Under the pieces are notes generated by a model. The model had not been told where the DNA came from. It did no database searches and worked only from the letters and a program-made list of their open reading frames with translations. Positions 1 through 12,159 of a stretch of 64,000 nucleotides of DNA are shown piece by piece. Made by a program: the position numbers and the translations under genes. Every line of letters begins with the position of its first letter. Position 1 is the stretch's first letter. Source of the DNA: Trichobilharzia szidati (Eukaryota; Platyhelminthes; Trematoda; Strigeidida; Schistosomatidae); the NCBI GenBank assembly GCA_944472155.2, contig OX235277.1:15758804-15822803 (forward strand), in the 5' to 3' direction.

Positions 1-359
1 CGAAGTCGATAAGTGACTGTAGTCATTCATGCACGTTTTTAGAGTGATATTGTGGTGATGTGCTATAGACAATGTGTGAGAACGAAATATTATTCTCACA
101 TATTCCAACATTTCAATACGGTATTAGCAACATTATACAATATGTCTATTTGAAAATTCTGTTCGTTGTTTCATCGATTATTTATTTCACTTACGTGTCT
201 GTCACATATGTATTCAGTTTCGTTTGTAGGAATCAAAAATGTCTTCGTGCCAGTCTCCAAGAATTGAACTAGAACAAATCCAGTCTCAACCTGACAAAAA
301 GGAGTAATGTGTATCGACAAATGAACAATTATTATAATTCAAAACAGTGTTTAACTCAC

Positions 360-374
360 AATCCAAACCACTTC
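360..374 (-). pseudogene. 15-nt micro-exon 2 of the inverted MEG paralogue
   Basis: On the minus strand a pyrimidine-rich tract ending TTGTAG (AG at 376-375) precedes GAAGTGGTTTGGATT and then GTGAGT. This equals the second micro-exon at 15814-15828 except for the last base. Conservation of both splice sites and length in a diverged copy supports its being a real exon. Confidence 0.55.
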
Positions 375-640
375 CTACAATGAAGCGTACATGAAGGATT
401 GAAGGAGATCACAGAACACAAATCAAATGATTGAATTTGAAAATAAATTGTTTGGCCAACACATATTTTATGCATTTCTATTCACAAATCATTGATGTAT
501 TCCAATTATTAGGGATTGTCTTTAATTCTTCATTTCAACTATGATATTAATCAATTATGAAATGGTAAAATGTCTTCAAAAGCAAAAGTTTGCGAAAAGT
601 AATGAAGCAATATAAACACTTAGAATATTGTTATACTCAC

Positions 641-767
641 CGTCAACAAGCATAGCAGCAATGAAAAAGGAAAGAGAAATAGCCAAAAATGAGTGGAAAG
701 CATGTTTCGTCTCAGAGAGAGAAATGATCAAAGTCCTTCCGTAAATAGTTGTTTTCGCGTTAAGCAA
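641..767 (-). pseudogene. Signal-peptide exon of the inverted MEG paralogue
   Basis: On the minus strand an exon-like segment ends at a GTGAGT donor (635-640 on the plus strand). It matches the first exon at 15485-15548. The inner ATG (703-701) gives a 63-nt exon because of a one-base indel, which changes the donor phase. An upstream ATG at 767 keeps phase 1 and reads through the hydrophobic stretch [15 protein letters not shown] before the donor, like the right-hand copy. It may be a functional paralogue using the upstream ATG, or a decaying copy. No transcript evidence. Confidence 0.5.
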
Positions 768-1284
768 CCAATAAAATCTCAGTTTTCAACAGAAAGCAGA
801 TTTTATCAGAACAAAGCAGTCTTTCATCATTACATTAATCAAATTTTCAGAATGTTGTTTATAAATGTCATCTGCTACATATTTGCCTTTCATCACACGC
901 TCGTAGTCAGATTTATGTGATCAGAAAGAAGAGGTTATCCATTGCCTCGGTGACAAGATGTATTCATTCTCTATTTCATTTGACTACGCAAGCTTTGACT
1001 TCAGGCTCACTCCTTTGATATGGTGTAATTTTGCTTGTCTCTTATTGAACACTCATAATTAACGCATCTGTCGTCTTTATAACGTTTCTCCATTACCATT
1101 GAAGGCATATATTTACTTATTGTGACTTTAACTGCTTGTGTCAAACTATATCAGCGTAATTTTTTAAACATCTTTCACTAATTACCTCACCTATTTTAAA
1201 CTGATATCATGTAAAATTTGTAGGTGTTTTATAACGATTCTGTACACAAACTTGATAACTTATTTAAGATGTAAGCAGCTGATG

Positions 1285-1740
1285 AGAAGACAATGAAATG
1301 AATGATGTTACCATATTATTCTGCACACCATCGTTGTTCTTGCTTTATTCAAATTCATCAAGGGGAATAAATGCATGAAGAATATTGCAGTATTGTCAAT
1401 GTTGGTAACACTACTGATGAGAAAACCACAATACTGCACTTTTGAATTCCGTACTATCCTGATGAATGTTCTTACTTTTCACTGAGAAAGAGACAGTTTT
1501 CATGGTAAAACCTTCTCAGATTCTTTACTTGGTTATATTAATCGTCAGTAAGCATCACTTAATCATTATTTGCGATTGTTTTTTATTGATTGATATTATT
1601 ATTTACATAAAATATATTTTGAATTTTTGTTATTCTTTGTTGTTTTCAATCTAAGATAAAGAAAGGCTCATTAACATCTGCTTACAGGATCAAAATAGAG
1701 AATGGTCAACAAACAATGGAACAAAAATAGATAATGTTCA
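1285..1740 (+). repeat. Dispersed repeat, second copy at 36385-36800
   Basis: About 400 bp are shared, same strand, with 36385-36800, including 'cattattctgcacacc'-like and 'cactgagaaagagacagt' segments. Its first 80 bp also align loosely with the PLE-associated region at 7985-8070, so it may be the 3' part of a Penelope-like element. No coding function seen. Confidence 0.6.
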
Positions 1741-1779
1741 GACAGTGCTTAATTAGAAAAGAGTAATTACTGCAGATCA

Positions 1780-2545
1780 AGCAAAATGTCAACAATCGTA
1801 ATGGGTAGATTAGCATGAAATTTCACTCAAAGAGTAAAGTGATACTACTTGCTATTGATAATCGGTAGTACAGTATCGATACGAAAGTATTGATTTTTTC
1901 ATAATAATTATAATGTGAATTTTGACAATGCAGAATTCGTCGTGCAATTTGTAAAGTTTTCCATGGAGTAGATGAATCGCAAATGGAGCAGTGTAGAAAT
2001 AATAAGATTTACAGGTTATTAGTGCCTCATGCAACAAACAGTCTGACAATTCGGATGGGACAAGGTTGCTAGAAATTGTACTGAATTAAACAAAGGCGAC
2101 AAGTGAAATAATGCCGGATATTGTTCAGAGTGAAATTATCAATATCAATCTACATAATAAGAGATGGATACACAAACTGAATTCAAATATTCATAGTTGC
2201 ATAGAGCCAAATTTAGGAGCATGGCTAAGAATAGCTGAGTTCAGATGGAGTGGTTGAACAAAAGATTATTCTGTTCAGAGGTTATGAGTGAAAAGTACAA
2301 ATTTTATTACTTCTACACCTCTTTTAGGTTGACAGATTTCAAGAAGCATTCCATAGAGAAAAAAACCAACAAATTTTTAGCAGTGTTTGAAGTGTCTTTT
2401 TCGAAGCATTATAATTATCCTTTATGAATTTAATTGAAGCCAAGTCGAAATTTGAAGAGAAATAAAATGCTTATATCCAAATGCTGTTCTTGCTCAACTC
2501 AAATTGCATACATTGATATACACTGGTAAGTAAAAGTATTTCAGC
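1780..2545 (-). repeat. Dispersed repeat copy (family with 58969-59690 and 63000-63990)
   Basis: The reverse complement matches 63000-63990 almost end to end and also the two flanks of the satellite (38800-39030 plus 58969-59560). It lacks both the satellite insertion and the 186-bp insertion present at 63.3 kb, so it records an ancestral form. Its outer end (about 2545) is cut by the 3' end of the LINE at 2550. Confidence 0.7.
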
Positions 2546-2909
2546 ACCTAATAGTAATAATAATTTGCTTTATTCCAAAACAGTACATGTAATACAGAAT
2601 GGAATCCTCAGCATTTTTACTACAGTATTGCTTCCAGTTAGTACATTATCAATAAATAGAATTCTACAAAGATTAAGGAAATCACAGTTCATTATTACAA
2701 CAACACATTTGCATGTCGGTAGCAAAGGTAAAGCTGAACAGTGTTTAAAGTCGTTAGAAATCTAGGAGCTGTCATATTTACTGGCGTGAGTGAGAGAAAG
2801 AAAAACAGCAGCACATAACAGAAAATAAAGAGAGAGAGAAAAGGAAAAGAAAGAAGGAAAATGTTGTACCTATAAATGATGTGAGTTGGAAAGACGAGAT
2901 CCAGTTGTA

Positions 2910-3485
2910 CTACTGACTACTTAATGAGTTATAGGTGTCACGCCTAATGCTTTCTTTATCACACAGTACACGAGCTAAGTAGGGTATGGTTGAGTTTTTG
3001 TACTTGCAGGTGCGAGCATATAGTTTTCTATATAGGCCTCTGGTTTTACCTGATGAGATGCAAGGGGAGAGTTTTGAGTGAAGAGGGTGGTGTGAGTTAG
3101 ATAAAATGGATTTGGCCCATTTTTCACATGAGTCCATGTGCCTGTCGACCAGAATATTAACAAGCTGGTTAAGTAGCACGTTGCTTACCCTGCTGACAAC
3201 CTTTAACATCCTGCGTAATATGTTATAGTCTTTCTTCAGTAGCCTGGGAAAAACTAAGGGGGACCAATAGAGAATAATAGGCAGAATGCGAGAGTAAACG
3301 AATTGTAAGAGTAAAGGTTGGGTTATACCAGAATATTTTAACTTCTTGATGTAGAAGGTAAGACGGAATATTTTCTTAGAAATCACCAAGATATGACACG
3401 ACCAGGAGAGATCAGCAGATAGAATGACGCCTAGGTATTTAATTTCCGATTTGTTTTCTACTTCGGTGCCGTCAATGGTGCACAC
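2910..3485 (-). pseudogene. LINE RT C-terminal fragment
   Basis: 191 residues matching the conserved tail of CR1/Jockey-group reverse transcriptases: EIKYLGVILSADLSWSCHI near residues 14-32, then a basic, helical thumb-like region. It follows the YADD region with no large gap. The 3' untranslated part runs to about 2550. Not a host gene. Confidence 0.75.
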
Positions 3486-3661
3486 CTCGTGAGAGCCGAC
3501 CAGTTTGTTTAGGTCGGATTTATGCCTAAAGGTGAAATTGACTGTTTAGCATTTGGAGGGGTTTAGCGTAAGACCGTTATCCTTGGACCACTGGCTGATT
3601 TCTGACAGAAAGCCACTAACTTTAGAGCAGTCGCATTGACATTTGACAGGCAAAGATACAG

Positions 3662-3997
3662 TCAGGTCATCAGCATATTTAACAAAATTAATGTCATTTG
3701 AAGATGGTAAGTCAAGTAGAAAGAAAGAAAAGAGAAGTGGGGAGAGTGCAGCATTTTGGAGGACGCCGGCTTCAGCGAGTACAGCAGAGGATGATTTACT
3801 TTTGTATACGGTGTACTGCTTTGTGTTAGAGAAGTAAGAATGCGGCCAGTTAGTGACCCAGGACTCAGTTTTGTCAAAGAGAGCTTATTTAGCAGGATAC
3901 ATCTAGGTACAGAGTCGAAAGCAGAAGTGAAGTAGAGAAACGTGCAGCGGACGTATTTGGCACCTTTATCTAACGATGAGACGATGTTGTTGTGCAA
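3662..3997 (-). pseudogene. LINE RT fragment with motif A (AFDSVP)
   Basis: This reading frame of 111 residues carries FTSAFDSVPR near residue 28, which is RT motif A with its catalytic aspartate. Frame then shifts; the YADD of motif C is read in another frame across about 3650-3690 (FVKYADDLTVSL). The piece joins the endonuclease fragment at 4199-5212 and the C-terminal fragment at 2910-3485 into one decayed ORF2. Confidence 0.65.
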
Positions 3998-4198
3998 GAC
4001 GGCTGCAGCATCTAAAGTGCTCCTACCCTGTCTTTATGCGAATTGTTTGGTGTCTTCAAAGTTTTTAAGGGAGGGTTCAAGTTTAAGAAGTTTTAATTTT
4101 TCAATAAGCTTTCGAAACGGGAAAAGGATGGCAATGGGTCTGAACTTCACGTTCTACCTGCTTCTAGGTTTAGGGACAGGGACTATTTCAATGTCCTT

Positions 4199-5212
4199 TT
4201 ATGCATCAGGTACGACATTTTCGGAGAAAGAAGCATTTAGGATGTTGGTTTCTGGAGAACACAAAGCGTCTCCACATAGTTTTAGAACATATGCAGGTAT
4301 ACCATCAGGGCCAAGGCTACTTGAGGACTTGAGCGTTTTAAGACATCTTAGAACATCGAGAGTAATAAAGTCATGAAAGTTTTCAGCTACATGATGGATA
4401 ACATTAGAAGCAGTTAAGGTAGAAGGATAGCGTATAAAAGACTGATTAAGAGCATTAACATCATAAGAGTGAAAAGCATTACAACTCTTACTATTGCCAG
4501 CAGTTTCATTAAAAAGTTTCCACATGCTGATAAGAGATTTGCATGATAAAAGTGTTTCATTGTATACAGCATTAAGATTTTTGATTTCAGATTTGATTTG
4601 AGCATTAATCTTTTTGAGTCCTAACTTGTCTTTGGATTTGTATAATGTTTCTTTTCGCCTGGGAAGTTGTTTGAGATAAGGAGATGAGAAGCGGTCGAGG
4701 CGTTTGAATAGTGTTTGTTTCGGACAGCATATATCAAGGCAAAACTTAAGATAATCCGTTATACTGACAATTGTGGCATCTAAAGAACTTTCATGGAATA
4801 AATCCCAGTTAGTGTTTTTTAACATGCACCTTAGATCGAGTAAGTTGTCGGATGAGTAGCATCTTTGTTGTGCTTTCATAGACAGATGTGAGAAGACTTT
4901 GATATGTGTTTCGCTGTATATTTTTGGTAGAACACGAACAATAGAGTGATCAGAGTTGAGGATCAGTGCACGTTTACGTGTTTCATATATTCCTTCATCA
5001 TTTGTAAAAACTAAATCGAGTGCTTTGTCAAGTCGAGTGGTAAATTTGACAATGTTTGAGTGACCAAGTGCTTCAAGGAAAGAGCAATCTGACAAGTTCA
5101 AGTCCCCAATTATAACAGATAGAGAGTTATCGAAGTTGACAGCGGCAAACATGGTGAATTCATCAGCAAAATTTGAAAGATTAGATAGTGAGCAACTGAG
5201 AGTAATGTACAT
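4199..5212 (-). pseudogene. LINE ORF2 fragment: endonuclease end and RT start
   Basis: 337 residues. GDLN at residues 36-39 and NSDHS near 86-90 are the late motifs of an apurinic-type LINE endonuclease. A linker of about 200 residues follows. SLGPDGIPAY near 299-308 is the first RT block. The true protein started upstream; in-frame coding continues to about 5360 before stops. The frame is lost after residue 337, and RT motif A reappears in another frame at 3662-3997 (AFDSVPR). Full-length family proteins are far longer, so this is a broken copy. Confidence 0.75.
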
Positions 5213-5400
5213 GTTTGTAATAAAGATATGTTTATATTTGGGGAGATGTTTGGGACGACATTTGACGGTGATACAGTCTATGAAGTCATTTGAGAATGAG
5301 AAGCAAACATTATTAGAAATAGACCATTTAAAAACGAAGCAGATTTCCTTTCTTTGGTATAATCCTGTCTATCATACTTCATTATGACTGCGCTTTTGAA

Positions 5401-5592
5401 TTAAGAGTTTTGGGGTGTTAAGGAGTTAAATTTGTTGGAAGTTTCAGGTGAATGCTTTTTCTTATTTGTGATGTTGTTAACCGTTTTAGATATCCGTCCT
5501 CTTAGATTACGTCTGACTTGATATTCCATACACCTAATCCACGTGAATGACGAAAATGTTTTATTAAATGAGGCACTCAACATTACTGACAT
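5401..5592 (-). other. Short unassigned ORF beside the LINE
   Basis: 63 residues, basic, no motif I recognise. It lies directly upstream of the LINE fragment on the same strand and could be a scrap of the LINE 5' region or chance. I cannot decide. Confidence 0.2.
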
Positions 5593-5924
5593 ATTGTTAT
5601 CTACAGCACAGTATTAAAGTACGTCCATTTTCATGAAAGCAAGAGTAATTGTTAATATGAGATAATGTGTATCAGAAGTGAGAGTAAAAGAGATGTAAGC
5701 ATTCAAACTTTATTAAAATATTTTCATTTAATTTAAAGTTGTAAAAATATGAATATTGGAATTCACTATAGGATGCCACAAATCCCTTCATAATACTGCA
5801 TCATTTTCTGACTATCAACAATTCATTTCACAACATCGATTCCACATTCACGTGCAGAATTTTATGCAGGATACAAGAAACCAAGATCATTATGAATGAC
5901 TCTACCACCATTCATTGCATTGTC

Positions 5925-6385
5925 TTCTCGTAAGCTGCTTACATCTTATGTAAGTTATCAAGTTTGCATACGGAATGGTTATAACACACCTGCAAAATTT
6001 TACATGATATCAGTTTAAGGGAGGTGAGGGAATTAGTGAAAGAGGCTCAGAAAATTACACTTGAATATATTTACACAAGCAGTTAAGGTGAAATAAAGTA
6101 TTTATGCATATCTTCAATGGTAAAGGAGATATGTGATAAGGATGACAGATGCTTTAATTATGAGTGACTAATAAATTAGGTAACATTTTATTGAGTTCAA
6201 CTCTATTCACAGAAACAAGAGACAATCAAAATTACAATATATCAAATAGTGAGGTTGAAGAGAGAGCTGGCGTATTCATACGAAATAGAGAATAAAGACA
6301 TCTAGTTACCGTGGCAATGGAAGATTGATAACCTCTTCTTTCTGATCACATACATCTGACTACGAGCGTTTCATAAAAATTGCTT
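5925..6385 (-). repeat. Inverted partner of 880-1300
   Basis: The reverse complement of this stretch aligns with 880-1300, sharing the 'ctgactacgagcg' and 'ttttacatgatatcagttta' segments. The LINE thus sits between two arms of an old inverted repeat. 5640-5925 and 6386-6760 hold only AT-rich sequence in which I see no gene. Confidence 0.6.
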
Positions 6386-7304
6386 CGGTAAAAGCGAGTG
6401 GAATTTGGCTCCTTCACCTACAGATAATTAAAAAAGATTTCGAGATAACAGTGAGATATATGAAAATCAAAATCAGCTTCACTGAAAAAAATTTGAATTT
6501 GTATGTTACAGGAATCCCGATAAGGATATATAAAAATGTGTGGTTATTTGAAAATACGGTCATAGTGCTATTCTTCAACCTTGTAATTTTAACCGGGAAA
6601 ATGTATTTTAACCTAATAAAATGTGAACAATAAACCTGTGAGTATGTATGTATCCATGTATAAGTGTGAGTATACTTCCTCACTAAATGTCACTGTGAAA
6701 ATTTGTGCGTCTTTCATAAAGATCTTGGCTGCTTGAACCTTGAGTATAAATCTCCACCTGAATGTGAAATCTATCTTAGGAAATGAATTGTTGATTGTCA
6801 GAAAATGATGCAATATATGAGCATCAGTTTCACGATGCAGCAAGATGATGATGAAAAATTCCATTTTTTGAACATAAATTTGTGAAAAATTAAATATGAC
6901 GGAACACTCGAAATATCTGCATATACGAAAGTCTCATGGAGTGTTCCTCACTTGTATTACAACAACGTCTGCGGAGTGAGATACAAGCGAACTCTTGTGA
7001 ATATGCTTGTGTGAATAGAAAATGTTCACTCAAGAAACTAGACTGTGAACTAATGCTTCTTGAAAAGTGCTTGAAGAAATGGTCACTAACAAAGTTTCGT
7101 GAACAAATATTAGAAGAATGACCTCAAGAAGCCTCATACAACAAGAGTCAGTGAGAAGCTTTTTTTCAATAAACTTGACCACAAGAACAACGACATTATG
7201 AGAATGTTAAATGAAAGATTAAGCACAGCCCTGGCTAGGACGTATTCTGCAGCATAAACAGTCTCTCTCACAGTTTGACAAGTACCCCCCACATGTTACA
7301 TCCT

Positions 7305-7560
7305 ACTGTGTATACCAATTCACATGTATTTGCTGTCACAGTTACATTGGAAGAACAGAGCGGAGGACCTATGTCAGACTCTTCTAATATGTACCAAGAA
7401 GCCTCCGTTGAAAAAGACCGAATTGTTCCAGGTCTGCAATCACCAAACACCTGATTGACACAGGACACCGAGTAGATGTGCTGGAATCATTCAAAATAAT
7501 CAACAGACAAACACCTTAAGTCGTCTCGGTTTCGGTGAAGCTATGGCTAAACGATTGAAG
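7305..7560 (+). pseudogene. PLE GIY-YIG endonuclease remnant
   Basis: Visible residues: a Cys pair ahead of SYIGRTERRTYVRL, then after frameshifts a DTGH-like segment and RFGEAMA. The family's endonuclease nicks target DNA to prime reverse transcription. Several frame breaks make this copy dead. Confidence 0.65.
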
Positions 7561-7988
7561 TTTGACTAATGTGTTCAAAAAGGATCCGTTGTTGGACTTT
7601 AATTACCCTTGTGACTCACTTCTTAGTAACTCTTTGTTTTCTTATTTTGTTATCTTATGTTTTCACCTAACACCTTCATTTTTAGTTGGTGAGATATGTT
7701 TTCTTGATCTTCTTAGTGTTGCTATCTCTATTACATCATCAAATTCTAATCTGACCTCATGTGGACCGAAATTTTCATCTTCTCTTATCTAGTTAAGTAG
7801 CGATTACTTATTTTTTGTTTTTACCACCCAACAACACAACAATATATATATGTCGTAACACTTTATACACCTTGTAAATCAAAGCACCATATTCCACTAT
7901 GACGATCTGACAATATGCTTGCTAACTGACAAAAGTTTGTTAAAATTGTACACTTTTTGTTTTATTAAAGGACCTAGGTTGAACTCAG

Positions 7989-8008
7989 CTGATGAGAACA
8001 GACGAAAT
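7989..8008 (+). ncRNA. Hammerhead-like relic in PLE 3' region
   Basis: CTGATGAG (7989-7996) is followed after six bases by CGAAAT (8003-8008), the two halves of a hammerhead core. Only the G10.1-C11.1 pair of stem II remains and I find no matching stem I partner nearby, so this would be inactive. PLEs are known to carry hammerheads in their terminal repeats, which makes a relic plausible. A related string (CTGATGAG...TGAAAT) occurs at 1279-1299. Confidence 0.3.
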
Positions 8009-8363
8009 AAATGGATCCAGATAATTCTGCGCCAGTGTTTCTTCTTTTTTGTCTAAGTTTATAAAAGGGAATCATTGAATAAAATAAATTTTAGCAACTG
8101 CTAAAAACACTATATTGTTCAAAGTAGACGGCCGCTTCGTCTTCGTATACATGAACATAAAGTAGCCATCAAAATACATGATATCCACTCATTCATATCA
8201 ATATATACAGACAACCATGGACATCAACTCGACTGAGACAACGTTCAAATATTAGACAGATAAAACAGAAAGAACTGTATAGGATTTTCAGAAGCCTGAC
8301 TAGTATTTCAGTGAATCGTCAATGATCAGACACATCAACGCTGAAGATGTTGCCTAGTAGGGT

Positions 8364-8669
8364 TGTTGCGTGTTCTATTTGACTAAATGAGCGTACACGT
8401 ATTTCCTAGTACTTCTTCACGTTTATCAATGTGCGCAGACGTTGTGGCTACTCGACGCCCACAACGTAAAATCAGAAGGCACTTGTGAAGAGTATAATCG
8501 TGTATTATAGCCGTAGTCAAATTTCGAAAAATATGTATCAAGGTAACGTTCAACTGTAAATTGACAAATGTTTACGAAGTACATATAAAATCGATATGTG
8601 TAAACATATAATATGAGTATGCAAATTAAATTAAAAACGTATGTTTATAGTTGGTATAGGGGTACTACA
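8364..8669 (-). repeat. 3' LTR of the Gypsy element
   Basis: 306 bp, TG...CA in plus-strand view, aligned to 13315-13620 with a single difference. Flanked outside by GGGT. Confidence 0.95.
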
Positions 8670-8684
8670 TAATTCCCCCACCAG
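8670..8684 (-). other. Polypurine tract of the Gypsy element
   Basis: Minus strand GGTGGGGGAATT lies directly before the 3' LTR, the expected place for plus-strand priming. Confidence 0.7.
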
Positions 8685-9087
8685 AACACTGAAATATAAA
8701 AAAAATACATTTAAGTGTTCGACAATAAAATGCGTCAGCGTAATACGTAGCAGCGATAGTACATAGAAAGCGATTTACTAAGCTGAAAAAAATGAGCAAT
8801 TTAATGCGGTCAATAAGGCCGATAATAAATGCGATAATAAAAGAAAAAATAGGATTGATGATCGTGGTAGAATATATAAGGAATGATACAATCAGCCGGG
8901 GATCTGTAGTCTGTATACGGAAACGATACGTGAATATTAAGCGCTATATGATTAAATGTAATAATACAGGGAATATCGATGTTAAAATAGTAGTGACGTG
9001 ATTTACTTATGAAAATATTAATCAGTTAAATGAGTTGTTAAATGACAATTACGAATAAAGATAATAAAAATGAAAATTCGTAATAAG
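8685..9087 (-). other. Untranslated region between pol and 3' LTR
   Basis: About 400 AT-rich bases with no env-like frame on the element's strand. A 69-residue plus-strand frame at 8792-9001 has no recognisable feature and is antisense to the element. Confidence 0.6.
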
Positions 9088-12000
9088 TTATATATTGATG
9101 ATTTGTACATAACGTTTAGGCCAATGAACTCTCCTACCAGAGCGTGTAGTTTTCATAGGTTTCTCTGGCGACGTTGAAGCTTGCGTGGATGTAGATGTTG
9201 GCACGTCGTTCAGCTGGTCTTTATTGTTGGCTTCGAAATCGTCGATGAATGCTGGTTTGACTCTGTCGACACTGATGGCTTCTGCTTTATTCAGTCGTTC
9301 TATCGTGATAACTTTATCATTTCTATTTAGAACTTTGAATGGGCCATCATAAGCGGGTTGAAGTGGCCGTTGTACACCCTCTCTCCTGACGAAGACGTGA
9401 GTGCAATCTGTCAGTTGTGGCGGGATGTATGACGTTCGTTCCTGCTGGCGTGGAAGTGATATCTTGAGCTCGTTCATGTGTTGTTTTAGCTGGTGCACAT
9501 AACCAGTCATATCTTGTGGAACTTGGTTACCTGGGGTGAAAAATTCTCCTGGTAGTCGTAATGTTGTTCCATAGACTAGTTCGGAAACACAGCAGCCAAT
9601 ATCTTTCTTTAGAGCAGATCGTATACCAAGCAGTACCAGTGGGAGTTTGGTTGACCAGTCGTTTTGAGTCAAAGAAGCAGCGAGCGCAGGTTTGAGTTGT
9701 CGATGAAGGCGTTCAACCATGCCGTTGGAACTAGGATGGTAGGCGGTTGTTCGTATTCGTTTGATGCCCAGTAATTCAGTTAGCTGTTGAAAAAGTCGGC
9801 TTTCAAACTGAGCACCTCTGTCCGTAGTGATAATGGATGGGACACCAAAATTAGCTATCCAGTTTTCGAGCAAAGCTTTAGCTACCGTTTCAGCTGAGAC
9901 GTCGGCTATTGGAACTGCTACAGGCCAACGAGTGAATCTATCGATGCAAGTTAGAATATAGTTGAAACCATTGGAAGGAGGTAGTGGACCAACTATGTCT
10001 ACATGTATATGTTCAAATCTAGAGTCAGGGTTAGGAAAGCGACCAAGTGGTGCATTGGTATGACGGTTGATTTTGACTCTTTGACAAGACAAGCAATTTC
10101 GTGTCCACTTCTTAACATCGCTATTAATGTTCGGCCATATAAATCTTTCTTTTATTAGTTTGATAGTAGCGCTGACACCGGGATGAGACAAGTTATGTAA
10201 CTTCTCGAATACTGTATGTTTCATAGCTGCTGGAACGAAGGGTCGATATTTACCTGTAGAGGTGTCGCAGATTATTTTTGTCGTGCCAAAAGGAATTGCG
10301 TCTAGCTTTAAAGATGTTGTTTTAGAAGACATGATCTTTTTTAGTTCGGCATCATCTCGTTGTAGGTTTGAGAGACGTTCGTAGTCGATGTCTGGGCATA
10401 CAATGTTGTCAATGTACACACGTGATAAAGCGTCTGCCACTTCATTGTTTTTACCCTTTACGTGTCGCAGATCGGAGGTGAACTGAGATATAAACTCGAG
10501 GTGTCGTAGTTCACGCGGAGAGTAGTTATCCTGTTTTGCTGATAAGGCTTTCGTTAGAGCTTTATGGTCTGTAAAGACAGTAAAAGTTGTACCTTCCAGC
10601 ATATGTCGGAAGTGCTTGATTGCTAAATAAACAGCCAATAACTCTCTACCAAAAGTGCTATAGCGGCATTGAGTAGGATTCAGTCGTTTCGAAAAGAATG
10701 CTAGGGGTTGCCATTCGCCGTGTACTTGCTGTTGTAAAACCGCCCCGATGGCAACGTCTGAAGCGTCTGTCATGAGAGACAGGGGGGCATCATTTTGGCG
10801 TCTGACTAGAAGTGTCTTGTCATTTAACAATTGTTTGACATTTTCGAATGCTTTAACAGCTTCTGCGGGCAAATGGAATGAACGACTATGTCCACGTAAG
10901 CAATCGGTTAATGGTTGTAAAGCTTTGGCACAGTTCGGTATAAAACGCCGGTAAAAATTAACGAGACCCAAAAATCGTCGTAATTTCTTAAAAGAATCTG
11001 GTAATGGATAATCTTTGATAGCTTGTACGTCATCAGGGACTGGTCTGATTCCTTGGCTATCGATTAAATGACCGAGAAATTTCAGGGAGGTCTTACCAAA
11101 TTCGCACTTGTCTAAGCTGATAGTCATTCCGTATTGGTTCAGTCTTTCAAACACTGTCTTCACATGTTTCAAATGCTCGGCTTCGTCTGCACTTGCAATT
11201 AGTAAGTCATCGATGTATGCGTAGACGAAAGGGAGACCACGGAGTACTTGGTCAATTAGGCGTTGGAATGTCTGAGCGGCGTTCATAAGTCCGAATGGCA
11301 TGCGTACGAATTCATATAAACCGAATGGTGTGGTAATGGCAGTTTTCGGAACGTCATCCGGGTGGATGGGGATATGATGATACGCTCGGACGAGATCGAT
11401 TTTAGAGAAAACTTTCACATTTGGTAAGTTGCTAGCAAAATCGTGGATGTGTGGTATTGGGTATCTATAAGGTACCGTTTGCTTGTTTAAAGCTCGATAA
11501 TCACCACATGGCCGTATTTCACCAGAAGACTTTTTGGGTACCATGTGAAGCGGTGAAGACCAAGAGCTGTTGGACGGTCGAATAATACCAAGCTCTAGCA
11601 TTTTATCGAACTCTGTTTTGGCAATTTTAAGTCGATATGGGTCAAGGCGTCGTGGACGTGCAAAAACTGGCGGTCCAGTGGTTTTAATATGATGAACCAC
11701 ATGATGCTTCGGTTCTGTTCCTCGAAAAGAAGGTTGTAAAAGGTCAGGGAACTGATTTACCAAATTGGTATATGGAGATGCTGGTGTGCGTGTGACCATC
11801 AAGTTCAGTGATGATGCACGGCTAATCGTACCAGCAATGTACGTTTTATTGAGCGAATCTATTAGCTTGGGGCTTATCGGATCAACTAACAGTTTGTGTT
11901 GCTGCAGAAAATCAATACCGAGGATTGAGGATGGGACGTCTGCAATGATGAAAGACCAAGTGTAGGTATTCTTTAAACCAAAATCTAAAGTCATTCGTTT

Positions 12001-12159
12001 ACTTCCATATATAACAATACTGGACTGATTAACAGCTTGGAGCGTAACTGCTGGGTCAGGATGTTGACGTTCCTGTGTAGACGGAGGGAGAACACTCACC
12101 TCTGCTCCTGTGTCAACTAAGAATGTAGTACCGGTATTTTTATCTGTTACATAAAACAA
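9088..12159 (-). CDS. pol: Gypsy pol: protease, RT, RNase H, integrase
   Basis: 1023 residues from the first Met after the gag stop; coding in fact continues in frame from gag. Protease: FLVDTGAEV with Asp16. [12 protein letters not shown] (Asp255) and YIDD at 315-318. RNase H: TDAS (Asp465), RELLA (Glu506), TDHKA (Asp531). Integrase: H655-x3-H659...C689-x2-C692 zinc module, then D721, D780, E816, a D,D(35)E triad with [11 protein letters not shown]-terminal chromodomain is not evident. All catalytic residues and the frame are intact, unlike every other element here. It copies element RNA into DNA and inserts it. Confidence 0.95.
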   Translation of the reverse strand: MFYVTDKNTGTTFLVDTGAEVSVLPPSTQERQHPDPAVTLQAVNQSSIVIYGSKRMTLDFGLKNTYTWSFIIADVPSSILGIDFLQQHKLLVDPISPKLIDSLNKTYIAGTISRASSLNLMVTRTPASPYTNLVNQFPDLLQPSFRGTEPKHHVVHHIKTTGPPVFARPRRLDPYRLKIAKTEFDKMLELGIIRPSNSSWSSPLHMVPKKSSGEIRPCGDYRALNKQTVPYRYPIPHIHDFASNLPNVKVFSKIDLVRAYHHIPIHPDDVPKTAITTPFGLYEFVRMPFGLMNAAQTFQRLIDQVLRGLPFVYAYIDDLLIASADEAEHLKHVKTVFERLNQYGMTISLDKCEFGKTSLKFLGHLIDSQGIRPVPDDVQAIKDYPLPDSFKKLRRFLGLVNFYRRFIPNCAKALQPLTDCLRGHSRSFHLPAEAVKAFENVKQLLNDKTLLVRRQNDAPLSLMTDASDVAIGAVLQQQVHGEWQPLAFFSKRLNPTQCRYSTFGRELLAVYLAIKHFRHMLEGTTFTVFTDHKALTKALSAKQDNYSPRELRHLEFISQFTSDLRHVKGKNNEVADALSRVYIDNIVCPDIDYERLSNLQRDDAELKKIMSSKTTSLKLDAIPFGTTKIICDTSTGKYRPFVPAAMKHTVFEKLHNLSHPGVSATIKLIKERFIWPNINSDVKKWTRNCLSCQRVKINRHTNAPLGRFPNPDSRFEHIHVDIVGPLPPSNGFNYILTCIDRFTRWPVAVPIADVSAETVAKALLENWIANFGVPSIITTDRGAQFESRLFQQLTELLGIKRIRTTAYHPSSNGMVERLHRQLKPALAASLTQNDWSTKLPLVLLGIRSALKKDIGCCVSELVYGTTLRLPGEFFTPGNQVPQDMTGYVHQLKQHMNELKISLPRQQERTSYIPPQLTDCTHVFVRREGVQRPLQPAYDGPFKVLNRNDKVITIERLNKAEAISVDRVKPAFIDDFEANNKDQLNDVPTSTSTQASTSPEKPMKTTRSGRRVHWPKRYVQIINI

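Larger units (their letters stand above)
1..1250 (-). repeat. Inverted partial copy of the micro-exon gene 5' region
   Basis: Read on the minus strand, positions about 880 down to 1 match 15290-16470 of the plus strand: the upstream region, the signal-peptide exon with its GTGAGT donor, the 15-nt second exon and part of intron 2. The copy runs off the left edge, so later exons cannot be seen. Positions 880-1300 are in turn an inverted match to 5925-6385. Identity is clearly below 100% with scattered indels, so this is an old duplication rather than an assembly echo. Whether it is an expressed paralogue or a dead copy is open. Confidence 0.75.
2550..5390 (-). mobile_element. CR1/Jockey-like non-LTR retrotransposon, 5'-truncated and decayed
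   Basis: The minus strand encodes, in order, the end of an AP endonuclease (GDLN, SDH motifs), the start of a reverse transcriptase (GPDGIPAYVLK), the AFDSVPR-type motif A, a YADD catalytic motif (plus-strand positions about 3664-3680) and the RT C-terminal part. Frameshifts and stops separate them. The 3' end is near 2550 with AATAAA followed by a TTA/TAA-rich end. The N-terminal endonuclease half is missing or not recognisable beyond about 5390. Clade assignment rests on motif pattern only. Confidence 0.8.
6770..8364 (+). mobile_element. Penelope-like element, 3' half, decayed (copy A)
   Basis: The plus strand reads as the C-terminal part of a PLE polyprotein with stops and frameshifts. 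DDDEKFHFLNINL near 6850 matches copies at 14249-14554, 61540 and 62715-62957. A KRLV..-like linker follows, then YQFTCICCHSYIGRTERRT at about 7311-7368, the C-x-C..YIGR signature of the PLE GIY-YIG endonuclease, and a tail with HLIDTGHRVDVLES-type residues. The 3' untranslated region runs to the Gypsy insertion and seems to continue past it at 13621. Non-functional. Confidence 0.75.
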
